Origin: UBA1672 sp050633505 | GTDB taxonomy: Bacteria > Pseudomonadota > Alphaproteobacteria > Micavibrionales > Micavibrionaceae | DNA: 64,000 bases | Assembly: GCA_050633505.1 (NCBI GenBank) | Contig: JBOEGQ010000004.1 | Coordinates: 496,001-560,000, forward strand | Reading direction: 5' to 3' | Part shown: in pieces, positions 51,325-60,715 of the stretch | How the letters are laid out: each line of letters starts with the position of its first letter | Numbering within the stretch: position 1 is the first letter of the stretch | Program-made: the position numbers and the translations under genes | The notes under the pieces: generated by a model | What the model saw: the letters and a program-made list of their open reading frames with translations, nothing else | Told to the model about the DNA's origin: nothing | Database searches by the model: none

Positions 51325-52980
51325 TTATGCCGCATTGTTGAGAAGCTTATCCGCTGCTGCGCGCGCTTCATCTGTGATATCCGCACCGGCGAGCATACGA
51401 GCAATTTCTTCACATCGATCTTGGCGCGATTCTAATGGTAGAATTTCAGTCTTCACATCATTATCCCCAGTTTTTTGTACAATCCAGTGATGGTTTGCAC
51501 GCGCGGCAACCTGAGGCGCATGCGTCACGACAAGAACCTGCTTTGATGCGGCCAAACGCGACAGTCGCTCTCCCACAGCATCCGCAGTCGCACCGCCAAT
51601 TCCTGTATCCACCTCATCAAAGATAAAACTATGTGTAGATCCTTCCTGTGCGATGATCACTTTTAAGGCAAGCATAAAGCGCGACATTTCACCACCTGAT
51701 GCAATTTTATGAATCGGGCCAGCCTCACGCCCCGGATTTGTCGAAACAAGGAACTGCACCCGATCCATGCCATAAGGCCCCCATTCCACCTCATCCAAAT
51801 CTGATATTTGAGTAACAAAACGTGCCTTTTCCATTTTCAAAGGCGGTAATTCCTGCGCCACAAGCGTATTCAGTTTTTTTGCGGTGCCTATGCGCTTCTT
51901 TCTAACCAGCATAGCCGCATCAATGTAATTCTGTCGTACCTGTTCGCACACCTTCTCCTGCTTCATTAAGCTATCACCTGCATCAGAGATCATTGATAAT
52001 TGATGCTCAAGCTCTTCACATTTTTGCGGTAATTCATCCACCAAGCATTGATGTTTACGTGCCTTCATACGCAGATCGTACAGGCGTTCATCAATTTCTT
52101 CCAAATTGGAATCCGTGTCTTGTAATTTGGACAGGCTAGACTGGATAAGAGCGCTAGCCTCTTCCATTTCGGATGATGCACGAGATAAAGCCTCCACCGC
52201 CTGCAGTACCGTCGCATCGTTCACCTTTGCAACAACCGTATCTAATTGCGCCCATGCACGCTGCACCGGATCAGATTCACCATTCAAATATGCACTGGCC
52301 GTAATTAAACCTTCCAGAACGTATTCTCGATGTTTGAGTGCCTCTCTTGACTGAGAAAGCTCTTCCTCTTCTCCAACTTTAGGATCAAGTGCGCGCAAGT
52401 CTTCAACAGAGGCGCGCAAATACCCCTCTTCCTCACACGCACGTACGGACATCGTCCGTAGGTCATCCAGCGTCAACTCTTCCGCCTTCCAGACATCCCA
52501 CTTATTACGTATGGATACATCAATTCCTGCATATTCATCCAACATGGCACGGTGTGTCTGCGGATTAAGCAGACCTTGTGTTTCAAACTGGCCATGGATT
52601 TCAACTAACGCATCCCCAACGGTCTTTAGCAAACCTATACTAACAGGTTGGTCATTGATAAAGGCGCGACTTTTCCCGGACGTGTAGACAACACGTCGTA
52701 GGAACAACATATCATCCTCGGTTTCAATATCTGCGCGTTTGAGAACAGAATGTGCAGGATGGTTATTTGAAAGAGAGAAACATGCCGTGACACTTGCGCT
52801 TTCGGCATCTTTGCGCACCAGACCACTTTCCGCGCGTACACCTAAAGCCAGTCCCAGAGCATCAAGTAAGACAGATTTTCCGGCGCCCGTCTCCCCGGTT
52901 AAGACACATAAACCTGATTGGAATTCGATCAAAAGGTGATCAATAAGAACAACATTCTTGATACTCAGGCTGCTTAACAT
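51325..52980 (-). CDS. recN: DNA repair protein RecN
   Basis: 551-residue SMC-like ATPase of double-strand break repair. The N-terminal LCVLTGETGAGKSVLLDALG is Walker A (about residues 25-42), the central region is coiled coil, and the C-terminal part has the ABC signature segment IASGGEMSRFMLALK and Walker B HSFIFDEVDTGIGG. It lies between bamD and ligA, a common order in alphaproteobacteria. I did not find a clear GTTC-N7-GTTC box directly upstream. Confidence 0.96.
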   Translation of the reverse strand: MLSSLSIKNVVLIDHLLIEFQSGLCVLTGETGAGKSVLLDALGLALGVRAESGLVRKDAESASVTACFSLSNNHPAHSVLKRADIETEDDMLFLRRVVYTSGKSRAFINDQPVSIGLLKTVGDALVEIHGQFETQGLLNPQTHRAMLDEYAGIDVSIRNKWDVWKAEELTLDDLRTMSVRACEEEGYLRASVEDLRALDPKVGEEEELSQSREALKHREYVLEGLITASAYLNGESDPVQRAWAQLDTVVAKVNDATVLQAVEALSRASSEMEEASALIQSSLSKLQDTDSNLEEIDERLYDLRMKARKHQCLVDELPQKCEELEHQLSMISDAGDSLMKQEKVCEQVRQNYIDAAMLVRKKRIGTAKKLNTLVAQELPPLKMEKARFVTQISDLDEVEWGPYGMDRVQFLVSTNPGREAGPIHKIASGGEMSRFMLALKVIIAQEGSTHSFIFDEVDTGIGGATADAVGERLSRLAASKQVLVVTHAPQVAARANHHWIVQKTGDNDVKTEILPLESRQDRCEEIARMLAGADITDEARAAADKLLNNAA

Positions 52981-52992
52981 CCAGACCTCACC

Positions 52993-53829
52993 CTAATCCG
53001 GTTTTAGAATGCTATCGATTGTTCTTTCAACAAAGCCGCGTTCATCAATAAGCTTACGACGCTGCTCATCATCCAAAAGACTGAAAGAGCGCTCATACCA
53101 CTTACTACCTGGATAGTTATGACCAAGAACAGCAGCAACCTGCAATGCTTCATTCTTCAGACCTAAGGTTATATAGGCCTCCACCAAACGGTGAAGCGCT
53201 TCTGCAACATGGCTGGTTGTCTGGAAATGTGTCACAACAGATCGGAAACGGTTAATGGACGCATTCACATGTCCACGATTAAGATAATAACGCCCAACCT
53301 CCATCTCTTTACCTGCCAAGTGATCGCGTGTCAGGTCAAGTTTTAACATCGCATCACGGCGATATTCACTCTCTGGAAATCTCTTAATTAGCGTTTCAAG
53401 AGCTCTATAAGATTGCATTGTCATATCTTGATCACGGCGAACATCGGATATTTGTTCATAAAAACAAAGCGCCTTTAGGTAAAAGGCATAGTCAACATCA
53501 TTCGCACTCGGATGTAATTGAATATAACGATCAAGCGCAACAATCGCATCATCGTATCGTTGATCCAAATAAGAAGAATACGCCGCCATTAGCTGCGCTC
53601 GTGTTGCCCATTCTGAGTACGGGTGCTGTCGCTCTACCTCTTCGAAAAAGCGTGTTGCGTCTTTATAATCCCCTTCATCCATCGCAGTGGATGCTTTCTC
53701 ATAAAGCTCATCAACACTTGCGCTTTGCGCATTACTTTTTTCTAAATCTGCCGGTTTATCATTTCCGCCGGAACAAGCCGCCAAAGACAGAACAACGCAC
53801 GCAGATAGCACATATTGATGTAAGCGCAT
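52993..53829 (-). CDS. bamD: Outer membrane assembly lipoprotein BamD
   Basis: 278 residues. The signal peptide ends in lipobox LAAC (Cys19). Five TPR-type repeats follow: VDELYEKASTAMDEGDYKDA, RFFEEVERQHPYSEWATRAQ and YDDAIVALDRYIQLHPS, all in the YfiO/ComL family pattern. BamD is the essential lipoprotein partner of BamA for beta-barrel insertion. It is transcribed from the ftsZ-lpxC side toward recN, with 12 bases between the two. Confidence 0.93.
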   Translation of the reverse strand: MRLHQYVLSACVVLSLAACSGGNDKPADLEKSNAQSASVDELYEKASTAMDEGDYKDATRFFEEVERQHPYSEWATRAQLMAAYSSYLDQRYDDAIVALDRYIQLHPSANDVDYAFYLKALCFYEQISDVRRDQDMTMQSYRALETLIKRFPESEYRRDAMLKLDLTRDHLAGKEMEVGRYYLNRGHVNASINRFRSVVTHFQTTSHVAEALHRLVEAYITLGLKNEALQVAAVLGHNYPGSKWYERSFSLLDDEQRRKLIDERGFVERTIDSILKPD

Positions 53830-53949
53830 AGAAATAGGCTCCGTTCATTTATAAATAGATAACTATAGATAAACCGAAGCCGGAAAGAAGAAAAGGATAT
53901 AAGAAGGAGATCACAAAATTATCAAGAGAAAAATCGAATGTGCATTTAA

Positions 53950-54864
53950 CTATGCAACTTCAAACACCCCGTCACCCGCCGTTCCAGGCACAGGACAAGA
54001 CATATCAACATATTCCCAGTTATCATCAGACGAGAATAGCTCATGCAAGATCGCATTATTAATACCGTGACCGACTTTAATACCATCATACAGTCCCAAA
54101 ATAGGTGCACCAGCAAGATATAGATCACCAATCGCATCAAGCAACTTATGACGGATAAACTCATTAGAGTAACGCAATCCGCCTGGATTCATAACGCCCT
54201 CATCATTCAGGATTATGGCGTTATCTAAAGACCCACCAAGTGCCAAACCTTGAGAACGAAGCCATTCAGCCTCATGATAAAAGCCAAAAGTCCGAGCACT
54301 TGCAATATCATGCTTGAAATTCCCGTTTACCAGACTTGTCTCAAAACGTTGCACCCCAATTTCACCATGATCAAAGTCAATCTCACCGACAAAACGGGAT
54401 AAACCATCTGGACATAGTGTAACGCGCTTACCCTGATCAAGGACACTAACCTCTTTCAAAACGCGGATAGCACGCTTCGCAGCAGATTGTTTCTGAACGC
54501 CTGAACGCTCAATCGCTTTAACGAATGGCATTGCACTACCATCCATGATTGGTGCTTCCGCGCCATTAATTTCAATAAGAACATTGTCTATACCACATCC
54601 ACGCAAAGCCGACATTACATGTTCGATTGTACCAACACTCGCGCCATGCTCATTCGCAATCACCGTACATAAACGCGTATCAACGACCTTATCCCAAAGT
54701 GCGGGAATAACGTTTTCACCTTCAGATAAGTCCGTACGAATAAACACAATACCGTGATTTTCCGGCGCAGGATGCATCACCATTGTGATATCATGGCCAG
54801 AGTGTAGCCCAACATCCGTAATGGTTACAATACTGTCTAAAGTGTGTTGAAAGTTCTGTAGCAT
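53950..54864 (-). CDS. lpxC: UDP-3-O-acyl-N-acetylglucosamine deacetylase
   Basis: 304 residues, the normal length. LpxC catalyses the committed step of lipid A synthesis with Zn. The zinc ligands are in GTIEHVMSALRGCGIDN (His), and in HKLLDAIGDLYLAG (His and Asp); the catalytic His is near the end in KVGHGINNAILHEL. It proves an LPS-producing organism. It follows ftsZ after a terminator, so it probably has its own promoter in the 189-base gap. Confidence 0.97.
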   Translation of the reverse strand: MLQNFQHTLDSIVTITDVGLHSGHDITMVMHPAPENHGIVFIRTDLSEGENVIPALWDKVVDTRLCTVIANEHGASVGTIEHVMSALRGCGIDNVLIEINGAEAPIMDGSAMPFVKAIERSGVQKQSAAKRAIRVLKEVSVLDQGKRVTLCPDGLSRFVGEIDFDHGEIGVQRFETSLVNGNFKHDIASARTFGFYHEAEWLRSQGLALGGSLDNAIILNDEGVMNPGGLRYSNEFIRHKLLDAIGDLYLAGAPILGLYDGIKVGHGINNAILHELFSSDDNWEYVDMSCPVPGTAGDGVFEVA

Positions 54865-54982
54865 ATTCGTTCTTTATGTATCTGAATTATGAAATTAGCC
54901 TAATACTAATCAATTCAAATATACAAGACCCTTTGCAATGCAGCAAATCACGCTTTATTGCGCTTTGTTACAATCTTGTTAC

Positions 54983-55010
54983 AAAAGAAAACCCTGCGCT
55001 AAACACAGGG
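54983..55010 (-). terminator. Rho-independent terminator after ftsZ
   Basis: CCCTGTG pairs with CGCAGGG (one wobble) around TTTAG on the minus strand, followed by TTTTCTTTT. It lies about 45 bases after the ftsZ stop codon and separates ftsZ from lpxC. Confidence 0.75.
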
Positions 55011-55053
55011 CTTCTTTTACAAAATTGCCACTAAAGCAATAAAGTAAGAGGAA

Positions 55054-56892
55054 TTAATTTGCTTGCCGTCTTAAGAAGGCAGGAATATCCAACTCATCAT
55101 CAATTTTCACTGCCGGCTTTGCCGCGGGAGCACTAATATCCAAAGACCCTTGAACCGGTGCATCAGATATCTTCTTCTGTGGCTTCGCTTCACCTGTCAA
55201 AGGCGCCGGGCGAACCATATCACCATCATCACGGAAATTACCGATATGCTGTTGAACAGACCCTGTTATACGCTCAAACAAAGAAGGAGAACGTTGCTGT
55301 TCTTGCGTATGGGCAGGTTGCTGCGGAACAGGTCTCGCGGATGTCATACGCAAAGAAGACTGCGCCCCTTGTGATTTTTTCTCTTCCGATACAAGTCCTT
55401 CAGGTACGTGTTGCGCATTAAAGTTGGAGATATGCGACCCGATACCGTTTTCAGGAATTGGAATATCCGCCTCCATTGGCTTTGGTGGAATGAAAGAGTC
55501 GTTATATGTCTGTCCACGTAGCTCAATATCAGATGCAGTTGCCTCATCAAGCTGAGGGGCAAACTCACTTTGTTCAAACATATCAATGGATGTTGAATTG
55601 TCTTGTTTTTCACCCCCAACAGTAGACGCCACCTCTTGAGTCGTCACCTGAGGGGCTTGCACTTTTTCAGGTGCAACGATAGGAGAAGGCGCTGTAAGGC
55701 TCTTAACAACATCACGTCCGGACATTAATTTTGAAATTTGCACTGAAGACTTCACATCTTCAGATTTTGTGGCCTGCGCCGTAGTCTCAACTGATGCAGC
55801 ATTAGGAACAACCCTATTCACACCACCATCAGATTGCACAGGGTTTCCTGCCGGTGTATTTCCACCAGAACCTCCTGTTGATGTTACACCACTCTTTCCA
55901 CCAAAAATCTTACCCTTCTCGGCTTCAGACTCAATTCCTGTTGCAACAATAGACACACGCATAAAGCCATCCAGACTATCATCAAATGTCGCACCGAATA
56001 TAATATTCGCGCTCGGATCGACTTCATCACGGATACGGTTACACGCTTCATCTGCCTCAAACAACGTCATATCCATGCCGCCGGTTACATTAATAATAAC
56101 ACCATTCGCACCTTTCATAGATACATCATCAAGCAATGGATTATTAATGGCAGATTCAGCCGCTTCAATTGCGCGTTTTTCACCGGAAGCCTCTCCGGTA
56201 CCCATCATTGCCTTACCCATCTGCAGCATAGCAGTACGAATATCTGCAAAGTCCAGATTAACAAGGCCGGGACGTACCATAAGATCAGTTACACCACGTA
56301 CACCTGACTGTAATACCGTATCCGCCATTTTAAATGCTTCGGCAAATGTGGTCTTTTCATTCGCAATACGGAATAAATTCTGATTCGGAATAACGATCAG
56401 CGTATCAACATATTGCTGCATTTCCTTAATGCCTTGTTCGGCCTGCTCCATCCGGTGCACACCTTCAAAATGAAATGGCTTCGTTACAACACCAACTGTC
56501 AGGATGCCCTGTTGACGACATGCCTTCGCAATAACCGGAGCAGCTCCCGTTCCGGTTCCGCCCCCCATCCCGGCGGTAACGAATGCCATATTCGCACCAT
56601 CAAGATAACGTAAAACATCTTCTAACGATTCTTCCGCAGAAGCTTGCCCGACTTCAGGTTTAGATCCTGCGCCAAGGCCGCCTGTAACATTGACGCCAAG
56701 TTGCACTTTATGGTCGGAGAGAGAATGCTCTAACGCCTGAGAGTCTGTATTACAAACAAGAAACTCACACCCCTCAAGGTTTGAGGCGATCATGTTATTC
56801 ACAGCATTACCCCCAGCGCCGCCGACACCGATAACGGCAATCTTAGGTGAAAGTTTTTGAATCTCAGTTGGTTGCATTTTTATATTCATCAT
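55054..56892 (-). CDS. ftsZ: Cell division protein FtsZ
   Basis: 612 residues from the ATG at 56892 (AGGGG upstream). The tubulin-like GTPase domain covers about residues 15-330, with the G-box GMGGGTGTGAAPV (about 108-120) and the T7-loop catalytic segment NLDFADIRTAM. A disordered linker of about 260 residues follows, longer than in E. coli but usual for alphaproteobacteria. The conserved C-terminal peptide DIPAFLRRQ (about 600-608) binds FtsA and other partners. A TTG in-frame start at 56934 is less likely. The 265-base region before it holds two DnaA boxes. Confidence 0.97.
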   Translation of the reverse strand: MMNIKMQPTEIQKLSPKIAVIGVGGAGGNAVNNMIASNLEGCEFLVCNTDSQALEHSLSDHKVQLGVNVTGGLGAGSKPEVGQASAEESLEDVLRYLDGANMAFVTAGMGGGTGTGAAPVIAKACRQQGILTVGVVTKPFHFEGVHRMEQAEQGIKEMQQYVDTLIVIPNQNLFRIANEKTTFAEAFKMADTVLQSGVRGVTDLMVRPGLVNLDFADIRTAMLQMGKAMMGTGEASGEKRAIEAAESAINNPLLDDVSMKGANGVIINVTGGMDMTLFEADEACNRIRDEVDPSANIIFGATFDDSLDGFMRVSIVATGIESEAEKGKIFGGKSGVTSTGGSGGNTPAGNPVQSDGGVNRVVPNAASVETTAQATKSEDVKSSVQISKLMSGRDVVKSLTAPSPIVAPEKVQAPQVTTQEVASTVGGEKQDNSTSIDMFEQSEFAPQLDEATASDIELRGQTYNDSFIPPKPMEADIPIPENGIGSHISNFNAQHVPEGLVSEEKKSQGAQSSLRMTSARPVPQQPAHTQEQQRSPSLFERITGSVQQHIGNFRDDGDMVRPAPLTGEAKPQKKISDAPVQGSLDISAPAAKPAVKIDDELDIPAFLRRQAN

Positions 56893-57134
56893 GTTGGAAG
56901 AACCCCTAGGAAATGGATGTTCGTGGTAGGACAAGGAAAATCTTAGATAAGTTTTAATGCACTGAAAAGGAAAGAATTCTATACAGGGGAACCTTTCCCC
57001 AACATTTTATCAGTCATGCACATCCACACTATTAACACGCACCTGAAACAACACACCGCAACCCATAGAAAAGATTCACTTTTTCAAAGAAAACACAGGA
57101 AGATAGACATGAAAATTGAAAACAACCACAAGCC

Positions 57135-57157
57135 TGTGGATAAGCGCGTGTGTATAA
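57135..57157 (-). promoter_or_regulatory. Two DnaA boxes between ftsA and ftsZ
   Basis: TGTGGATAA (57135-57143) and TGTGTATAA (57149-57157) both fit the DnaA-box consensus TTWTNCACA on the minus strand. They are in the same orientation, 14 bases apart, directly after the ftsA stop codon and about 245 bases upstream of the ftsZ start. Direct control of ftsZ by DnaA is known in Caulobacter, so a regulatory role is plausible. No other origin features are present here. Confidence 0.5.
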
Positions 57158-58432
57158 CTACCAGTTCTCTTTTATCCAGAGTTTTGCACGCTCAAGCACA
57201 GAATCAGGACGCACTTGAGCCATGATTTCGGCAGGCATCTCATCTCTATGCTCTGCCGCATAGGTCAACAGCCCGGCAACAGTGGAAAACGCTGGTCCAC
57301 TCACCGCATCAGGAAGCCCTGTCAAACCAAGCGGCTTACCCAAACGCACCTGTTTATCCATAACATGTTGCGCAAGATCTTTAATACCGGCAATTTGGCT
57401 ACTTCCACCTGTGAGAACAACACGACGCCCGACAACCTTATCTAAGCCACTATCCGACAATTTAGCCCGCACCATCTCAAAGATTTCTTCAATACGTGGC
57501 TGCATAATTCCAACAAGAAAAGAACGCGGCACATGATTTGGCGTTGCGTTCTCTTCTTCACCAAGACGTGGCACATCAATCATTTCACCATTATCGCTCT
57601 GCCCGGCCATCGCACTGCCATACATCATTTTCAAACGCTCTGCATGCTCAAATGAAGTGGTCATTCCTTGCGCAATATCATTGGTAATATGCCGCCCCCC
57701 AACAGGAAGGGCATCACAATAAATCATGTAACCACTATGGAATACGGAAAAAGACGTAACCCCGCCACCAATATCGATAACCGTACACCCCAGATCAATC
57801 TCATCATCGACCAGTGATGATAAGCCCGACGCGTACGCCCCAACACATAAAGCGGACACATCAAGGTGGCTTCGCTCAATACAACTGGCCATATTACGTA
57901 GGGACACGGCATCACCTGTCACCAGATTAATATCAACCTGTAATGTATCTGCGTACATGCCGCGCGGGTCACGAATACCATCTTGCCCATCGATACGGAA
58001 AAATGTCGGTATTGTATGGATAAGCTCAAGACTCTCTTTTGCTTCACGCTCTTGCGCGCTTGCCAAAGCACGGCGAATATCATTATCGGTAACCTCATGC
58101 CCGCCAATATTCAAAGAAATACTATGCCCAAAAGCCCCTGCATGCATGCCGGAAACGTTAACAATCACCTCACGTAGCGGATAGCCTTTCATGACATCTG
58201 CGGCCATATTTTCTGCCGCGTGCACAGTCTGCCTTATAACCGACTCGGCGGCATCAAGGTCAATTATCTTTCCGTTCTTCACGCCCTCTGACGGCCTGTG
58301 TCCAACACCGATAATCTCAAACTTTTGTTCTTCATCCAGAATACGGCCGATGAAACATGCGGTTTTACTGCTGCCTATATCCAAAGCAGCAAGAAGCGAT
58401 CCAGTCTGATTATATCCGTTTTTATTCCGCAT
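57158..58432 (-). CDS. ftsA: Cell division protein FtsA
   Basis: 424 residues from the ATG at 58432; a TTG at 58453 directly after the ftsQ stop would add seven residues. FtsA is the actin-like protein that tethers FtsZ to the membrane. ATP-fold motifs: LLAALDIGSSKTACFIG at the start, CTVIDIGGGVTSFSVF in the middle and VVLTGGSSQIAGIKDL late. The C-terminal RAKLWIKENW is the amphipathic membrane-targeting helix. It is coupled to ftsQ upstream, and ftsZ is separated by an intergenic region. Confidence 0.95.
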   Translation of the reverse strand: MRNKNGYNQTGSLLAALDIGSSKTACFIGRILDEEQKFEIIGVGHRPSEGVKNGKIIDLDAAESVIRQTVHAAENMAADVMKGYPLREVIVNVSGMHAGAFGHSISLNIGGHEVTDNDIRRALASAQEREAKESLELIHTIPTFFRIDGQDGIRDPRGMYADTLQVDINLVTGDAVSLRNMASCIERSHLDVSALCVGAYASGLSSLVDDEIDLGCTVIDIGGGVTSFSVFHSGYMIYCDALPVGGRHITNDIAQGMTTSFEHAERLKMMYGSAMAGQSDNGEMIDVPRLGEEENATPNHVPRSFLVGIMQPRIEEIFEMVRAKLSDSGLDKVVGRRVVLTGGSSQIAGIKDLAQHVMDKQVRLGKPLGLTGLPDAVSGPAFSTVAGLLTYAAEHRDEMPAEIMAQVRPDSVLERAKLWIKENW

Positions 58433-58453
58433 TTTCACTTGTAACTCACTCAA

Positions 58454-59362
58454 TCATAATGGTGTTGCCGTTTCATCAGCTTGCGCTTTATAGTCCTGCA
58501 CTTTGCCAAGTTTAGTGCGCACAATTAACCGCCCAGAATACCTCGCATCAATACCGACAACGGCATCACTATCTAACAAACCATCCTCTTCATGTCGTTG
58601 CAAGATATGCCTTAGTGCAAAGCCAACATCATCCTCAGGTAATTTAATATGTATGCCCTGTTTCAAATATAAATTCCATCGCCTGTTATCGACACGTTCA
58701 ATATGGTCAATAAAGTCGATGATTTGAGGTTCTGCCTGTAAAATCGGTAATATCTCCTTTACACGACTGCCCGCACCATCACCCTTGACCATCAGAAGGT
58801 TTTTGAATTGATCCAATCCCGTTTGAGACAGAACCTGTCCGTCCACATCAATCAAGGACAATGCATCATCTTTTTGCCACAACGCAAATGGCTCTCTTTC
58901 ATCCAAATGGATATAAATCGTATCTGGAAATCGGCGTTGAACCACGACAGAACGCACCCAACCTATTTTTTCTATCTGCGCCTTTGCACCATGGGGATCG
59001 AAAGAAAACAGAGAATCACCCTTTTCAATATTGATAACCGCCATCAAGGCATCCGGATCACTATAATGGCGCCCATCAACCAAGATATTATCAACCCGAA
59101 ACCCCATATCTGCCGTAACTGACAAGATCTTCTCTCGTGCCCACCCCAGAGAAGCAAGATGCGCATTACTTAATACAAACCAACTACCAAGCCATAAAAG
59201 CAACACACAGATACAAACAACGGCAGCAACACGGCGCAGCCAAAGACCTGCCAACGCCTTAACATGAACTGAACGTGTCTTCGTTTTCGCCTTCGCCTTT
59301 AAAGTAGATTTCCGCGTACCGGAAGACTTGCGTGTTGTTTTACTCTTCGCCTTAGTAGCCAT
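58454..59362 (-). CDS. ftsQ: Cell division protein FtsQ
   Basis: 302 residues. A Lys/Arg/Thr/Ser-rich cytoplasmic tail of about 45 residues (charged, low complexity) is followed by one membrane helix (VAAVVCICVLLLWLGSWFVL, about 46-66), the POTRA domain (VDNILVDGRHYSDPDALMAV) and the FtsQ beta domain with VVQRRFPDTIYIHLDEREPFALWQ. It links the divisome cytoplasmic and periplasmic parts. ddl ends 22 bases upstream, and ftsA follows immediately. Confidence 0.93.
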   Translation of the reverse strand: MATKAKSKTTRKSSGTRKSTLKAKAKTKTRSVHVKALAGLWLRRVAAVVCICVLLLWLGSWFVLSNAHLASLGWAREKILSVTADMGFRVDNILVDGRHYSDPDALMAVINIEKGDSLFSFDPHGAKAQIEKIGWVRSVVVQRRFPDTIYIHLDEREPFALWQKDDALSLIDVDGQVLSQTGLDQFKNLLMVKGDGAGSRVKEILPILQAEPQIIDFIDHIERVDNRRWNLYLKQGIHIKLPEDDVGFALRHILQRHEEDGLLDSDAVVGIDARYSGRLIVRTKLGKVQDYKAQADETATPL

Positions 59363-59384
59363 TACAAATTTATTCCAACGTTGC

Positions 59385-60629
59385 TTACGGTCGTCTTAAA
59401 AGATGCGCACCTGCAGGTACAGGGTCTTTCGGTAAGATTTGCCCCAGATTCTCAGAAACAGCTTCTGCCAACTGGCTGGTTAACAGATCGGTAAAGAATA
59501 CCGGATCATCTTGCGCAGCTTCCCACAAGAAATACCCAAATGAACCAGGACAAGGGTTCACCTCATTCATCCAGATTTCACCTGTTTCACTATTCCCGAT
59601 AAAATCAATACGCGGTGCACCTGTTCCGTCAATTGCGCCAAACACACCTGCCGCCCATTTGCGTATATTCTCTTCCATATCTTTAGGGATATCGGGATTA
59701 ATATCCCGTGTTAGAGAGAGCATCCCTTCGCTGGCCGTTGAAAAGGTTTTATTCCCCCCCATCTTCATACCGCCATTTTTACCGGAACCTCCCGACATAT
59801 ATTTTTGTTTAAAGTCCAGAAGCTCTTCCGATGACTTTGGCCGTTCAATCGCCGATGTTTTAATGCACCCCATTAGTTTTGAAACAGACACATTATATTC
59901 AATCAAGTTTTCCACAAATGGTTCTACAATCGCAACGGCATCATATTCAAACACAGCCGGCAATGAGGCCTTTGCTTCTTCGGGTGAATTTACCTTCGCA
60001 ACCCCAATTGAACTCCCCAGATGGGCCGGCTTTATAATGCATGGGAATCCTACAGGCTCCAACAGCTTTGCAATCTGCTCTTCCGGGATCAAATATCCAC
60101 TATCAGGGCGCTTTAACACGGCAAAAGGCAAGGTTGGAATATCCAATGAATTCAGAAAATACTTGGTTGTTACCTTGTCCATTAAGATGGCACTCGCCTT
60201 TGTACGCATCCCCGTATAAGGAATATTGGCCAGTTCAAACGCACCTTGAAGATTACCATCCTCACCATACAAGCCATGAAAACATGGCAATGCAATATCA
60301 AAAGTCGTTACTTTAGGCGCACCGAATAAGGGTGCCTTCTTCGCAATCAGCCGTCCACCGCGTTCGGCCTTCACATCAAGTGTAACCTCCGTCACATGTT
60401 TTAAATCTTGCTCACTGAGTAAATAGCTGGAACGCTGGCGCAGATGCTCACCAATATACCACGTACCATCTGGCGCAATGTACACAGGAAACGGATCATA
60501 AAGAGACAGATCTACGGCCTGTAGAACCTGTAAGCCTGTAATAACACTGACATCATGTTCGGGAGAGCGTCCCCCGAAAAATACCGCCACCTTTTTTTTA
60601 TCCATTATGCCGTTTTTCATTTGAGCCAT
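59385..60629 (-). CDS. ddl: D-alanine--D-alanine ligase
   Basis: 414 residues. It is an ATP-grasp enzyme making the D-Ala-D-Ala dipeptide of the murein stem. The N-terminus has VAVFFGGRSPEHDVSVITG, the substrate/ATP region FPCIIKPAHLGSSIGVAKV, and the end RIDFIGNSETGEIWMNEVNPCPG. The protein is about 100 residues longer than the common ~306-residue alphaproteobacterial Ddl, with extra sequence around residues 70-100 and a Gly-rich insert near 280-300 (SGGSGKNGGMKMGGNK). The N-terminal start is uncertain (ATG at 60629, 60620 or 60605), and no Shine-Dalgarno is clear. Confidence 0.92.
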   Translation of the reverse strand: MAQMKNGIMDKKKVAVFFGGRSPEHDVSVITGLQVLQAVDLSLYDPFPVYIAPDGTWYIGEHLRQRSSYLLSEQDLKHVTEVTLDVKAERGGRLIAKKAPLFGAPKVTTFDIALPCFHGLYGEDGNLQGAFELANIPYTGMRTKASAILMDKVTTKYFLNSLDIPTLPFAVLKRPDSGYLIPEEQIAKLLEPVGFPCIIKPAHLGSSIGVAKVNSPEEAKASLPAVFEYDAVAIVEPFVENLIEYNVSVSKLMGCIKTSAIERPKSSEELLDFKQKYMSGGSGKNGGMKMGGNKTFSTASEGMLSLTRDINPDIPKDMEENIRKWAAGVFGAIDGTGAPRIDFIGNSETGEIWMNEVNPCPGSFGYFLWEAAQDDPVFFTDLLTSQLAEAVSENLGQILPKDPVPAGAHLLRRP

Positions 60630-60715
60630 AGTAAGACCATCGTGTACAAGAGAATGTTGACTTTAGAAGGCGTACATTTAACCATGAATTCAATCTTCTT
60701 AAAAGGGGGCATCTT

